64,000 bases of DNA from Lepidonotus clava (Eukaryota > Annelida > Polychaeta > Phyllodocida > Polynoidae): positions 65,286,374-65,350,373 of the forward strand of contig OW387133.1 of the NCBI GenBank assembly GCA_936440205.1, given 5' to 3'. The position numbers were made by a program, and so were the translations under genes. Under the pieces are notes generated by a model, which made no database searches, was not told where the DNA came from, and saw nothing but the letters and a program-made list of their open reading frames with translations. Of the stretch, positions 1 through 11,900 are shown piece by piece. The number at the start of each line of letters is the position of its first letter. The first letter of the stretch is position 1.

Positions 1-177
1 GTGCCACGTGATTTCCAGCTCTGTGTTGTGGTGGGTATTGAAAGGAGGGCCGTATAGCAGTGGAATGTCCCTGTGGTACCATCTCATGATCGGCCTCAAT
101 AGCGCGTTCATAATCCAATCAATATGCATTTTCTCCTGACAACTCAGATTCCTCGTCGTCATCAGATTAACGTTGAC
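1..177 (-). CDS. Possible partial exon at left edge, product unknown
   Basis: Read on the minus strand this stretch is open for 59 codons and continues off the window. It begins after an acceptor-like CACAG at 178-182, although the pyrimidine tract before it is poor. The peptide has an exon-like composition, with segments such as HIDWIMNALLRPIMRWYHRD and LLYGPPFNTHHN. I do not recognise the family. If real, it is an internal exon of a gene lying mostly to the left. The alternatives are a chance open frame or a decayed transposon fragment. Confidence 0.35.
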
Positions 178-642
178 CTGTGTTCAATTGATATGATCTT
201 CAACGATTAAAGAGTGCTATTAATAAAACAAGATGCCGTTACGACAACGCTACAATATAGATATTACGTCTACCAATATTGCAGATTATCAGAAACCAGG
301 AATTTTGAAAACTGGTAGGCCTATAATTATGATCATTTGGCTCTAAAAAGCTCTGTGATCTCTCTTGTAGTTCCGAGTGTTCAAATAATAGGAATACAGA
401 TTGAATACTTTAAGGGTTGTTTGCTGCATGGGGCCAAAGGACATTACAGAACAGCATCCTACTACTTAAGAATGAGTAATGTTCCCAGATGCATACTTCG
501 CCATTGTAAATGATTTGGCCGTTTCAACTTCCCTGTTTCTTGTAGGCCCTTCCAATCGTCTTCCAGCGGTAATCCTAGAATTGGAAATCTAAGTCCACAT
601 CCAATTCCAAACTAATTATCTGCCCCTATTTGTCCTTCGCAG

Positions 643-1709
643 TGACAGCACCATGGGCGCCTTGTTCAGCTGTTGCCTCAAAGGTGGCGCCCTCGAGCAA
701 CTTGGAATCGGAGGCTTCAAACCACGTGACAACCGACGTCAGACGCTTCAGTCATTGCTTAACGACCGTGGCAACCCCAATGTCGACGGCCGGAAGCACT
801 GCACTCCGCCCCCGACGATCAGAGAGGTTAGCCACCCTTGGGTTCTCATTTGGAGTTTCCCAGATAGTTAACTTTTTTTTCTACAATTTAGTTAAGGCTC
901 TAGGTAGAAAATAGCTGCCTTTTCAAATTCAAAATGCAGATTAAGGTGCATGCTGGGAAATGTGTAGATAACTCACAAGGCTTAAGCAGAGAAATTTTCA
1001 ATGTGCTTCAATATGAATGGTACTATTATAGCAATGACTATTTTTCCCTTTTGTATATATATTATATGATGTTTTTCAAGTTGGTTTGAAAATTAATTTA
1101 TTTAAGAAAGATTATAGCAAGCATTTGTAAAATTTCTATAGTTTTGTTTTCCAAAGTTTTTGTCTACAATATTGGTCAAAATTAACCTGCATGTGCCTAA
1201 AATACAGTAATTCAGCTATGGAGAATTCTTTGAGGCTATCTCATTCTGATAAGACATTCACGGATTTGGTGATGCTCTTCCAAAATAACCAAGCAAGATG
1301 AACATAATATAATAATCAGTTCAGCAATAAATAAACCATTAAGAACGAATGGAACTAAAATTACTAAGTAAAAACTGTTTTTCATGTAATGAAGCCACCT
1401 CTCCCATAAATATGACCAGCCATAAATCATCAATGATGTCTCCTGAGTGATGGATGGATCCTAACAATTAACTAAGACCCATTAATGATTACACTTCAAA
1501 TGGACGAGCAAACTTGGTTAAATTGTAAGCTTCTTTGAACATTTTATCTTGATTTTCAGGAAGGAGCAACGACACCAACATCGCCCTCTACCGGGCCTGG
1601 GCCTGTATACAACGGTCAGGGGGGTTTTGGCCGGCCGGACAAACTCAACACCCACAACCAGAAGAGAAGCAACTATGGCGGGGTACAGCAAAAGTCATCT
1701 GGCTACTGA
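643..1709 (+). CDS. Two terminal exons of an unidentified gene
   Basis: Exon 643-826 follows a good acceptor (TCCTTCGCAG) and ends at a GTTAGC donor. Exon 1560-1709 follows TGATTTTCAG and ends in TGA. Both join in phase 0 and give about 110 residues. The first exon enters in phase 2, so upstream exons should exist outside what I can identify. The peptide begins near MGALFSCCLKGG, whose paired cysteines resemble a palmitoylated site next to a membrane segment. It continues as a hydrophilic, Thr/Pro/Gly-rich tail and ends KSSGY. That fits the cytoplasmic tail of a membrane protein, but this is inference. AATAAA at 2574 is a plausible polyadenylation signal. A second open frame across 630-914 is the alternative reading of the first exon. 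Confidence 0.5.
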
Positions 1710-4700
1710 AACCACCAAAGTAACCTGAAACGGACCGAGGTGTAAACATGAGTAGCAGAGATCTCCTTTGGGGAGAGACTTCTTTGAGTCTACTTGTTAG
1801 TCTGAAATACCCATTTTCTAACCGGGTATATGTGCCAGAATGAGAAGCATTCAAGGCATTGCAATTTTAGGAAGAGAGATATAGGTCTAAGGTACTGAAA
1901 AGGATTGGCTTCTGCTGGGTGTATGGATAGAATCATGTACAGCCCCTTAGCAACAAGCGATATGTCAATTCTATTTTGAAATAAATGGTGCAATGCCTGT
2001 CTCAAAGGGGAGCGGAATTCACGTGAGAATGGTATCACCAAGGTTTGAAAAAAAGAGGGCCTTTAGTGCCGCGTTTGTGAACAGATCAAAGGGGCTTTCA
2101 ATTTTTTCAGCCGTAAAACTTTGGTATCTCATTCGTTTCTACTTGCGTTGATTACACCAGCAAATGATAGTTAGTCACGCAGCTTTAATCCATCAAACTA
2201 TATATTACATCCTTCAATCACCTGCATATCCTTGGCACATATCAAAAGAGATGTTGACTTCTACATTATACATTTCCTTTTTCTTTTGGCCCTATCGAGA
2301 ATTAGATGCAAGAACTCTTTCAGGCTTTTTTCTAATGTGGGAAATAGTCCTCCAATAGTTCTGAGCTATGAAAGTTTAACAATATTCAATTATGCTGTAT
2401 TATATGTATCGATATCATTTTGAATGTCTATAATGAAGAATTTACAGAATATCTCACACGAGTTGATTAACTGATAGTTTATATTCAAATCCAAATAACT
2501 CGTGAGATAATGATTCAATATCCATCTCCGGAGGAACGTTTATAGAATATATTCTTGTATTTTTCATGTTGTGAATAAAACACGGTGGTGGAAGACGATG
2601 TGAAAGAGGGCCTTTTGGTCACTGGTACCTGTGATGACCGTACATTGCTATAGCAACGGTAAAACTTGCATGAAGGGAACTATAGCAATTTCTGTTCAGA
2701 TGTTTAACCAAATAGCATAATATATAGATGTCAAGGCGACGTCTTCCGCGTATATTCAAGGCACTTGGGTTTAACTCCATGTAAAGTACTACCATATATC
2801 TTTGAAAGGTTGGTTAAAAATTGTCTTAAGACCTTAAGTTTAGGACATATCCTCTCCTGAGGTTAGACTATTATAAGAAAGGATATACATGGCCCTTGAA
2901 TCGACCTGTGGCGTAATGTATTTCATTAACACAGACAGGAACTGTGCGATAAAGCATACCTAATAATACACATTTAGTATATCTTATAGCTCTCTCTTTT
3001 CTTCTTACTACTTCCATTTGATGTTAGCCGCTAACTGTGTCTGGTTAATTACTGCATGTCCCTTCATGCACCTCGTCATGCAAAGGTTCGATGCAAGTTC
3101 TCTTCAGATACACTTTTCTTCTTTGGCTCCTTCTGTGATTATATTGTAAGTGTATGCACAGAGTGTATTGCAAACACAAGTCATGGTGACATCAATTTGT
3201 ACATAATATACGCCAACCGCACACAAGTTCAAGGCGCCAACGGTAGGTAGCGCGTGTAATATGTCAGTCTATGACGTCATGAAGTGCCCGTATGGTATTG
3301 GTCGGGAACTGAACTGTGTTTTCTTCTATTTTCCTCAAAGAGTATTTATCAATTCATATAATACCATAATGTAGATTAAAAGGTGAACGTTGTGGTGGTC
3401 TTCGCAGAATGTCGGCCACCATAATGTAGATTAAAGACGTACTGGAATGATCTTAATGCTGTCATTACCAGGGTAATTCTTCAAAGCAATATATTTTCTG
3501 TAATCCGCATACCAAACCATTTGTTCTGTTGTTCTTTAAATTTATAACATGATTCCGACTATCAGCCTCGGCTATGCTTTATGTAGCAAGGATTGGATAT
3601 GAGGTTCAACGCCATATAATAACATATCATTTGTGTATAAACAACCGAGCAGGAGGTCCGAAAGGGTTATTAACTCCAGGAGTGCAAGGCATGTCAATCT
3701 GAGGACAGCCAACAGGCCCACCAAAAGCTGATATGACTGACACACCAGAGGTTGATAAACTCGCTGAGGACATAATTATACACTGGTTGGATATGTTTAT
3801 TGCAGTACAATTCTGAGGTTATGCTAACTGAAAATAGTAGTGGAATTGTAGCTGATTCTTCACTATCAGAACTACTTTCTCCTCCTCAGAAGAACGTTAG
3901 TTAACTCATACAGTGAACTAGAACAGGATTTTAAGGTATGACTTTTTAAGTTGACTCAGTGAAAAAATTATTATATTCCTTCGCCTTCCACAGAATAACT
4001 ACCAATATTTAAGAACCTCATGAAAAAAAGATCACAAGATTGCGCTAAAGATAGTTCCGTACATGATCATTTAGTTACAAAACGTGAGGCTACAATTCCA
4101 TAGAAATTATTGATAATCTATCGTGACATATCTTATCTATGAATGAATAACGATCCACTGTGCAAAAACATACAATTAGCAACATGAAAGAGAGGAATAT
4201 TTCCTTGACTTCTCAAAGCAAATTGGATACTGGCGTTCTTTTGGGGATAAACAAGTTTTATCAATGTTTCTCTCATATCCTATATCCAAAATGGTTTTAA
4301 AATGGTTTCTGACGGGTTAACTAGTTTTAGACTCCTATTCCCCATCCAACACATTAAGTATATCATACTATTATGCTTGCATTCGTCTATGTTACTATAT
4401 GGATAATGCTCCCGCCGTTTAACATGCTAGGTTTCTGACACATTGGTTTAACTTACCATGCAGATCTTACCAAGTTTTTCTTTTCTTTCTTGGATTTTGC
4501 CCGTGCATTGGCAAGCAGATCATACAAACGAACCAATTTAGGCCCGTGGCCAGCGGGGATAGAACGGTACTGAACCCGGGCCAAGGATTTCCATCGATGG
4601 ACACTCAAAAGAGTAAACACTAAGGAACACGTACCCTTACGAACCCGAGAGAAGTTCTATAATAATGATTTCCGATCTGCAAATGGAAAATACTCGATGT

Positions 4701-5917
4701 ATGCTGTCGATGATAGCGGTTATAGCTAAACACAGGGTGTTTTCCCTTTTCAATTTAGTTTTTCCCTTTTTATCTAAATATAAGTATGACTTCTATATTG
4801 CCTTAAATAAGGTAATTTATTAAATCTAACCTTTCATTGAATGGTTAGTATTTGTCTGAGCAGGGATTTCAAATTATTTACTTATCTTCCCCTAAGATAT
4901 TATAGTTCTCTGCATTTTTTCATTCATTTGTTTATTCAACATGTAGGACTGTGAACAACAGCCGAACCATTTAACAATATTTGTTTTTTTCCTTCCGAAC
5001 AGACAAGCTATTAACACAATCATCAGAACAATAATAGGTTATTTCATTTACAATTGCATCCACGTAGAACTCTACCCAATACAATATGTGTAGCTGCTGG
5101 CTGTATAAACACGTAATCATGGCATCAATATGATATTGATAATCGACGTACAGCATTTATAATGCATAATTAGCACCGATAAATATCAACCGTAGCAGGA
5201 ATGACTACATCAATCAACAGATGTACGAGTTTAACGAAAAGAGAAAGGTGATAGATCGTCCTAAACAAGGAAATATTGCAAAAAATGATATTGAGGCATC
5301 TTATTAGGTAATTATAGCAAAAAGGTATAGTGAAGATTTCAGCACTTTGTACATTATCTGATTATTAGTCCATAGAATCAACATTTGATAGAAAACGTGA
5401 TATATTCTCTACATATATTTATACAGAATAACAAATAAGCGAAATAGGAAAGAGAAATCAAGGTAAACGTTATATAGATGTAGGCCTACGCCCATTGAAA
5501 AATGCTGTTAAAATTATTAAGTACATGTCTATATATATGTAGGTATGTACAAGGTCTCGGTACATGGGCATCATATGCCCCCTGGTGTGTCAGATGGGTA
5601 TTATTTTCAACAGCAGTTCGTTGTGGAAACGTCATTAGGCTAATACTTTTTAGAAACTTTGTTTCTACAATAAGGATAAGGGATAAAAAATCTATTCCTC
5701 TTGGCCTGTATCCACTTTCTGAAAAATTAAGCTCTTTTATGCGAGTGATATTATCCAAAATCCAAATGTATTATGTACCTAATATACATGTCCCCTTGGA
5801 ATTGGTTCGCAATTCTTAAAAATCCAAAGGAATAAGAAAGGCCAATTTGGACCCCTATTCATCCCAGTTTCTCCGTTTTCTGCTGTTTTTCGCGTTTTCT
5901 TTAACAAACATACGCTT
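1710..5917. other. 3' UTR candidate and intergenic AT-rich DNA
   Basis: No coding exon is supported. The left part to about 2590 could be the 3' UTR of the gene ending at 1709, with AATAAA at 2574. A direct repeat of 18 bases (ACCATAATGTAGATTAAA) occurs at 3363 and 3418, a 55-base period. Nothing else stands out. Confidence 0.5.
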
Positions 5918-8900
5918 CTAAAAGTAATCAAATTCAGCAACCAATGAGGGCGTTACGTCCGTTGATGATGATTTCACTGCATTCTTATCTTGACTTCCCC
6001 GGTCTATGGGAGGCGTATTCACCTGCGGTGTGTACTCCAGCCACACGGTGGCAGCACCTCTCAATGGAGTAAACCCAGTCCTGATGAACAGTTCAGCTGC
6101 CGCCATGTTCCCCTTCTCCACGTGTGCCCAGATTGGCTGTGATTCAGATTTTAACTTGCGGCAGAGGTCGTGGAGAACCATGGCCGCCAGCCCATGTCCT
6201 TTGTGCTCACGTGCCAGTCCCAGCATGCCCACGGCCCCGTAGTAATGGCACAGGACGTGGGCTACAGGTTTCCCAGAGCTGTCCACTATGCAGGAGCTGG
6301 GGAAGTTGGACGAATTGTACTCAACCAACTGGAGAGCGTTTGGGTCTTCACCCCCCGAGGTCGTCTGCTCGACGTCTTGGCGCCAATGCGAGACAACTGT
6401 CCTTGACATTGATGGCAGGACGGTTGTCAAGCGATACTGCTCCGGTACAGGTATGGGTCTGAGATAAGAATAAACAATTACCATTACTAAGAGGTAATAA
6501 ACTTGTCGAGACTGATAGGCCTATCTAGAAAAGGATTCAAGGAATGTTATTCTCTGAGTAGAATTTGCATGTGGTAGAATTACATAGAATTGCATAACAG
6601 ACAGATTGATGTAGTTATATGTCTATTTTGTAATGACATTGTGTTCTTCTCTTATTGATAGGTGCTCTTTAAGCGCGTATCAGTTGCTTTAACTAAGTTT
6701 TGGATTTTGTTGATAGGCACTCACAAAGTGCCAATTAGTTGCTCTGATTAATTTTGGGATTGTGATGCAACTGACTTAGGTTGTTTGTTGCTGGTATACA
6801 GGGTACTGATGCAATGATTAGCAGGTCATGAAGGCTGAAACCACCTTGAAAGGCGCTCCGAGTACTAGTGCATATCAGTTTATCTAATTAAGTTTGGGAT
6901 CATTTGGTGATGCAACTGACTAAGGTTAGGGAGTACTGATGCAATGACTAGCAGTTCATGAATTAAGGCTAAAACCACCCATGACTAAAGGCATGGGGAA
7001 GCAGGAATTCTGTGAACCAACACTGAAAAAAGTGAAAAGTTAGAAACTTAGTCAAATCTAGCTTTGACCATCGAAAATAGGGGTTGGTCAAAGAGAGTCC
7101 AACATTCTAACCCCTCCCTTAGTCATATTGACTAACTTTCTAACCCTAGGGCTGAAATAATTTCACGTTAATATCACCAGTGTGCCTCTTTCAGTGCAAG
7201 TATAAGGTTGTATAGTTAACCATTATAATAACATCATGATTATTTTGTGATATTCTAATTTAGATGAACTCCTTAGTCAAATTGACTAACCTAAGGGTCA
7301 TACCACCGCCCCCCCCCCCTTACACACACACAGTCGCATGGTATAGACCTTGTGCAGACAGGGTCACATGACCAGATTTTGGTGATCACCACGTGGTTCC
7401 CATAACCACATGGCTATACAATGAATAGTTGAAAAGTTATTAAAACAGTTGATTATGATTTCACTGGTGAGTGTTCTGTGAATTAGGCAATGATATGGCT
7501 TATAAATGCTTTAGGTTGATTAAAATGGTTAAAATGATTTACAAAAATCAATGCATCAGTTTATTTGTAAATTATTTCTATACTGTTTCTTTATTTCACA
7601 TTGAATTAAAAAATGCGCGAAATTACAACAAGTGGGTGAAATTAGAATGTTCTGTAATGTACTTGGGTTTATGAGGGTAGGTGGTCTATACGGTAAAGCT
7701 ATGGGTCTAGGGTAGTGGTTAGGACGTTCGCTTCCCGTGTGAGCGATCCTGGTTCAATTCCCACTGAGGTATGTGTTTTTCGTCACTTTCTGACCAACTT
7801 TTTGCACTTTGGTTAGTCATTCTGACTATGGGTTAGTCAAAAAAAGGTTAGAAACTTCGGACAAAAATGCACCGTCAAAATGACTAACTTTTTTGCAAAA
7901 AGTTCGGACTTTTGACTAACTTTCTAACCCACATTTTTTTCAGTGAAATGGCGGATAGAAGATTACTTGGGAGTGGTTTCTTTTTACTTCACTTGTAGGC
8001 CATGGAACTACATGGGGAGATTAGGAAACAAGGAAAACTATGGAACCATTTAGACAGTTTGTAATATGAGGTATGGATAGTGTTGCATCAGAATTAACAG
8101 AAGTGAAATCACAGCAGATTGAAAAATTGGTGTCATCTAGTGCAATGAATAGACAAGCAGTATGGTAGCCAATATAATTATGAACTTTTCAGAGTTTTCA
8201 TATTAGGGGATTGTTATTTGTATTATACTTTAAGTGAGCCCATTCCAGTTTATATCAAAGTTAAGGTTTACCATGAAATATAATCACAATTGCTTGTTGA
8301 TTTATTCCCCCCAAAGAAAGTAGCATATAGCTAGAATAACCATGATGATTTTGGTTGAAAAATTGCTCCTAAGCAGTCAAAAATGATAGATTTCCCCAAT
8401 AGGAACCGATGTTAAAACCTCTCAGAACAGTCCATAGTGTGCAACCTGTTATTGCCTTGCAATATCACATTACAAGTGCCTTGCAAACCTGTAAATCTGA
8501 CAATACATAAAGTTCAAGGAGTCACACTATTTAAGTAGGACTTGGTGATGTAGAGAAACACAGTATTTGCCCATTACATTGAATCAAATTTTGGATACTT
8601 TAGTTTATGAGAACATGTATATCAGCAATGTCGTCATTCAAAGGATTGATGATTGAAATAAAAGTGTTGCAAATGATCTTAAGGCGATGTAAATACCTCT
8701 CCAGGATTGCATCGTTTTGATGTATGAGGGTTTCACAGTTGATAATTCTGTTCAGAGATCCGTATCGTCCCCCAAATCCTGTGATAGCTGCGACAGTTTG
8801 TAGCGGAAGACCTTAAGAAACGCAATCTTCATTAGTTTGTAGTTAGTAGTTTCATTAGGAAGTCGCCAATTATGTTATTGGACGAAAGCTGGTATCGAAA

Positions 8901-11900
8901 TCCCCAATATCTGAAGTTAAAGTTATCCTGGTGTATTACCCCGGGTGTATTACGTGGCACCCATTGGTACAATAAAAATAGACTTTTATTGAATTATAAT
9001 AAAACCAAGGTCATGTACCTAGGAAGTAAATATAGAGTTGACAGATATATACCCAATCCCTTATATATATCAGGGTATGAGTTACCTATAGTCAATATTT
9101 ATAATTACTTAGGTGTTACCCTTGATGCCGAAATGAATTTGTCTGCTCATTTACAAAATTTGTACAAGAGGGTCCATTATAACATTTTTAATTTGGGTAA
9201 ATTGCGCAGATATCTGAACATAAATATCTCGGCTTTGATATATAAATAGACTATTCTGCCACTTTTTGACTATTGTGGATTTTTAATTCAATCTGGCAAA
9301 CAATCTGAAATTGAGGACTTACAAGTGTTGCAAAATTGTGCTTTACATGTTATCTTACAAGTGAGACGTAATACAGACATGTCTAGATTAGATATGCATA
9401 ATCGATTGTCTCTATTGAGTTTAAAGAAGACGCGAAAAGACAACTTAGGTGATCATATAACGTTCCTCCTACATTTATAACACTATACAATAGAACAATG
9501 ATGTTACTTTGAAGATTAATAATGAAATACAGCAAATTCAAGTAGTGCAGTCTGGCCAGGTCGAGCAGGTGTTACCCAAATGCCTGTCAATGTAAACAAC
9601 ACCCTCTGACGTAAGGGGAGGCATGAGGCCAACCTGGCCCATGGCTCCTAGTCATGTTTGAAAATTCATAGTGCTGAAACTACTGCTTAAAAAATTAGGC
9701 AAAAATTATGAAGTGTAATATACATATGTAACTTTAAATTCTGTAATTTTCATGCAGCTCTGATTTATATTTTTTGAACACCAAGCATTTTCATTTTGCC
9801 CATTGGACTAAGTGGTGAGTCAATGCCTCCAGTGACGTCACAAGGCCTGTCCAGGCTTGCCTTTACTAAATTTGCACTTAAAGTGTGAGACTGGCTTCGC
9901 ACTTAGAACAATGCATCTTAAGCCTATTGTTTGAGTGCATAGGCCAATTTTGACGCTGGCATACCTTAAGATATATGGTAATAAAACAGAAAAATAGGTA
10001 TTGCGAATTTTGAACATTTTCATTGCGTGTGAGCTTTAAGACAGAGGTGGGACAAACAGCTATTAAGCGTAATGTTTTGGTGGAGTAAGGATTCAAATAT
10101 GAATATATTGCATCCTACTAGACTGACTAGGCAGCAGTTGAAAATAAACTTTAGACTATTGGCTTTAAAATCTAAGAAGTATATAAACTGCCCAATGAAT
10201 AGAGGTAGTATACTTTGGAATAAGTTGACGCAGTTTGAGCAAACATGTTTGACAAATAGTGAATTTAAAAATGTAATAATTATTACTAAAAAAATTAGAT
10301 CTTATGTAGAGGGTTATTAATTAACTGATATTGATTGGTTTTTGCCTGAACTTAGGCTATACAATAATTGCTTTAAAAAGATAAAATTTAATAGTAATTG
10401 ATTCAAAAATCGAGGCCTGAACTTAGGCTTTATAAAATGTTATTATTTATCCCATTTATTATGATATGGTTATTAAGAGGCAATCATAAATTCACTCTCA
10501 TCTATTTTTTCCTCTAATATTTACTAAACTTATTCATTCTTGGTGACCTGAACTTAGGTAATAAATATCAAATGCTTGGAAGATCAAGTTATTCTTGAAA
10601 GCCTTTTGGAAATAAAGACTTAAAAAAAAAATTCCCGTAAATAAACAAAACCGGCACAGGAATGGTTATATTCATATGATATTAGCCTAGGGGTAGCACA
10701 TATCAGTGAGGTGTCTCTGTAATGGCGCATGTGGAATGCATAATGTATTCCACTATCAGCCTATATTTCTGCTCTGAGTAAACATGGTAAGCAGAGCCAA
10801 AGGATTGCAAAAGTACTTATTAGAATTCATGTAATTATAATTATATCAATACCATAATTGAACTCAGAAAAGAGCACTTACATGCGAAGGTACATGGCTG
10901 TGTCCAGTCTATTGCATCCTCTACAGAAACCTCAGACTTGAGACTCTCTAAGGACCGGCAGTGGATACATACCGTCCGTAGTAAATGATTTGGACGTTCC
11001 TGCAATAAAAAAAGCGATAACGTATGCCACAGCAGTATTGTTTCGATCTATGTTATATCATGTGTTAAACATAAAGGACATTTTAGAAGATATATTCATA
11101 TATATGTATATGTTATATACAGTTGACAAGCAAAGATACTGTAATATCTTAAAGTGATAATGTTAAAAAGTGAATCAAAAAAGGTAAACAATATCAAACT
11201 GTTCTGGTCGAGAACAACTCCTCTTAGGAAACAATATCCGAAATGTATATAGGCCTAGGCGATATATTAAGTATTGGATACGATTAATTGATTGGGAATA
11301 TTAGGGATGATCTCGAATTTATTGAAATAATACTACCTTTTTTTTTCTTTTTTTTTTATAGAATTTTTAAACAGGCCAAGTTCACTTTTATCAAAATTAA
11401 TGTTCTTCCACTTGGTCCTGTGGATCATTTGGGCACAATTCCGTGCAGGGGTCATCCAAATGTCCTAAATTCGTTGCTCCACTATTAACGAAATGCTCCT
11501 CAATGGTCTAACATATATCATACAACTAGCTGGGTTCACTGAGGGCAATATTAATAAGAAAGTTAGTAATAACTTAGTATGACTTGCATGTGAGTCATAT
11601 CAATTGGTAGGTTATCTGACTGACCCGATTAGTCTCAGATGTGGGGCGAACAATGACGACGTTCCATTCGGGCCACCCGTCAACAAGAATCTCCTCTGGG
11701 ACTGCGCCAGCGAGGACTGCCCTGGCTGAGCCATATACCTGCAAGGTATATGAATAATCAGTATTTCTCACAATACAGAAAAAAAACACCATTCAATAGG
11801 ACCACATTACATTAATGAATACCATGTTGGAAAACAACAGTTTGAAAAGAGTTGACTCGACATTTAAGTTATGTGTTCTTCATGGCGGGGTTAAGACTGA

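Larger units (their letters stand above)
7021..7945. mobile_element. Non-autonomous DNA element with CACTG inverted ends
   Basis: The left end reads CACTGAAAAAAGTG..GTTAGAAA..TTAGTCAAA. The reverse complement of the right end reads CACTGAAAAAAATG..GTTAGAAAGTTAGTCAAA. The inverted ends are imperfect, about 38 bases long, in a 925-base element with no coding capacity. CACTG ends are known from Chapaev and some CACTA-type transposons, but no convincing target-site duplication flanks it, so the superfamily is open. It contains TTAGTCA/TGACTAA motifs near both ends, a C-tract at about 7307-7319, a 70-base repeat shared with 16091-16160, and a tRNA-like segment. Confidence 0.6.

Noticed and set aside
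7698-7768. Functional tRNA gene
   Set aside because: A and B boxes are present, but the T-stem and acceptor stem do not pair.
8872-8959. Extending the LINE protein left to the first ATG
   Set aside because: The peptide before WYNKNRLLLN shows no reverse-transcriptase resemblance and abuts a GLYAT-like exon on the other strand.
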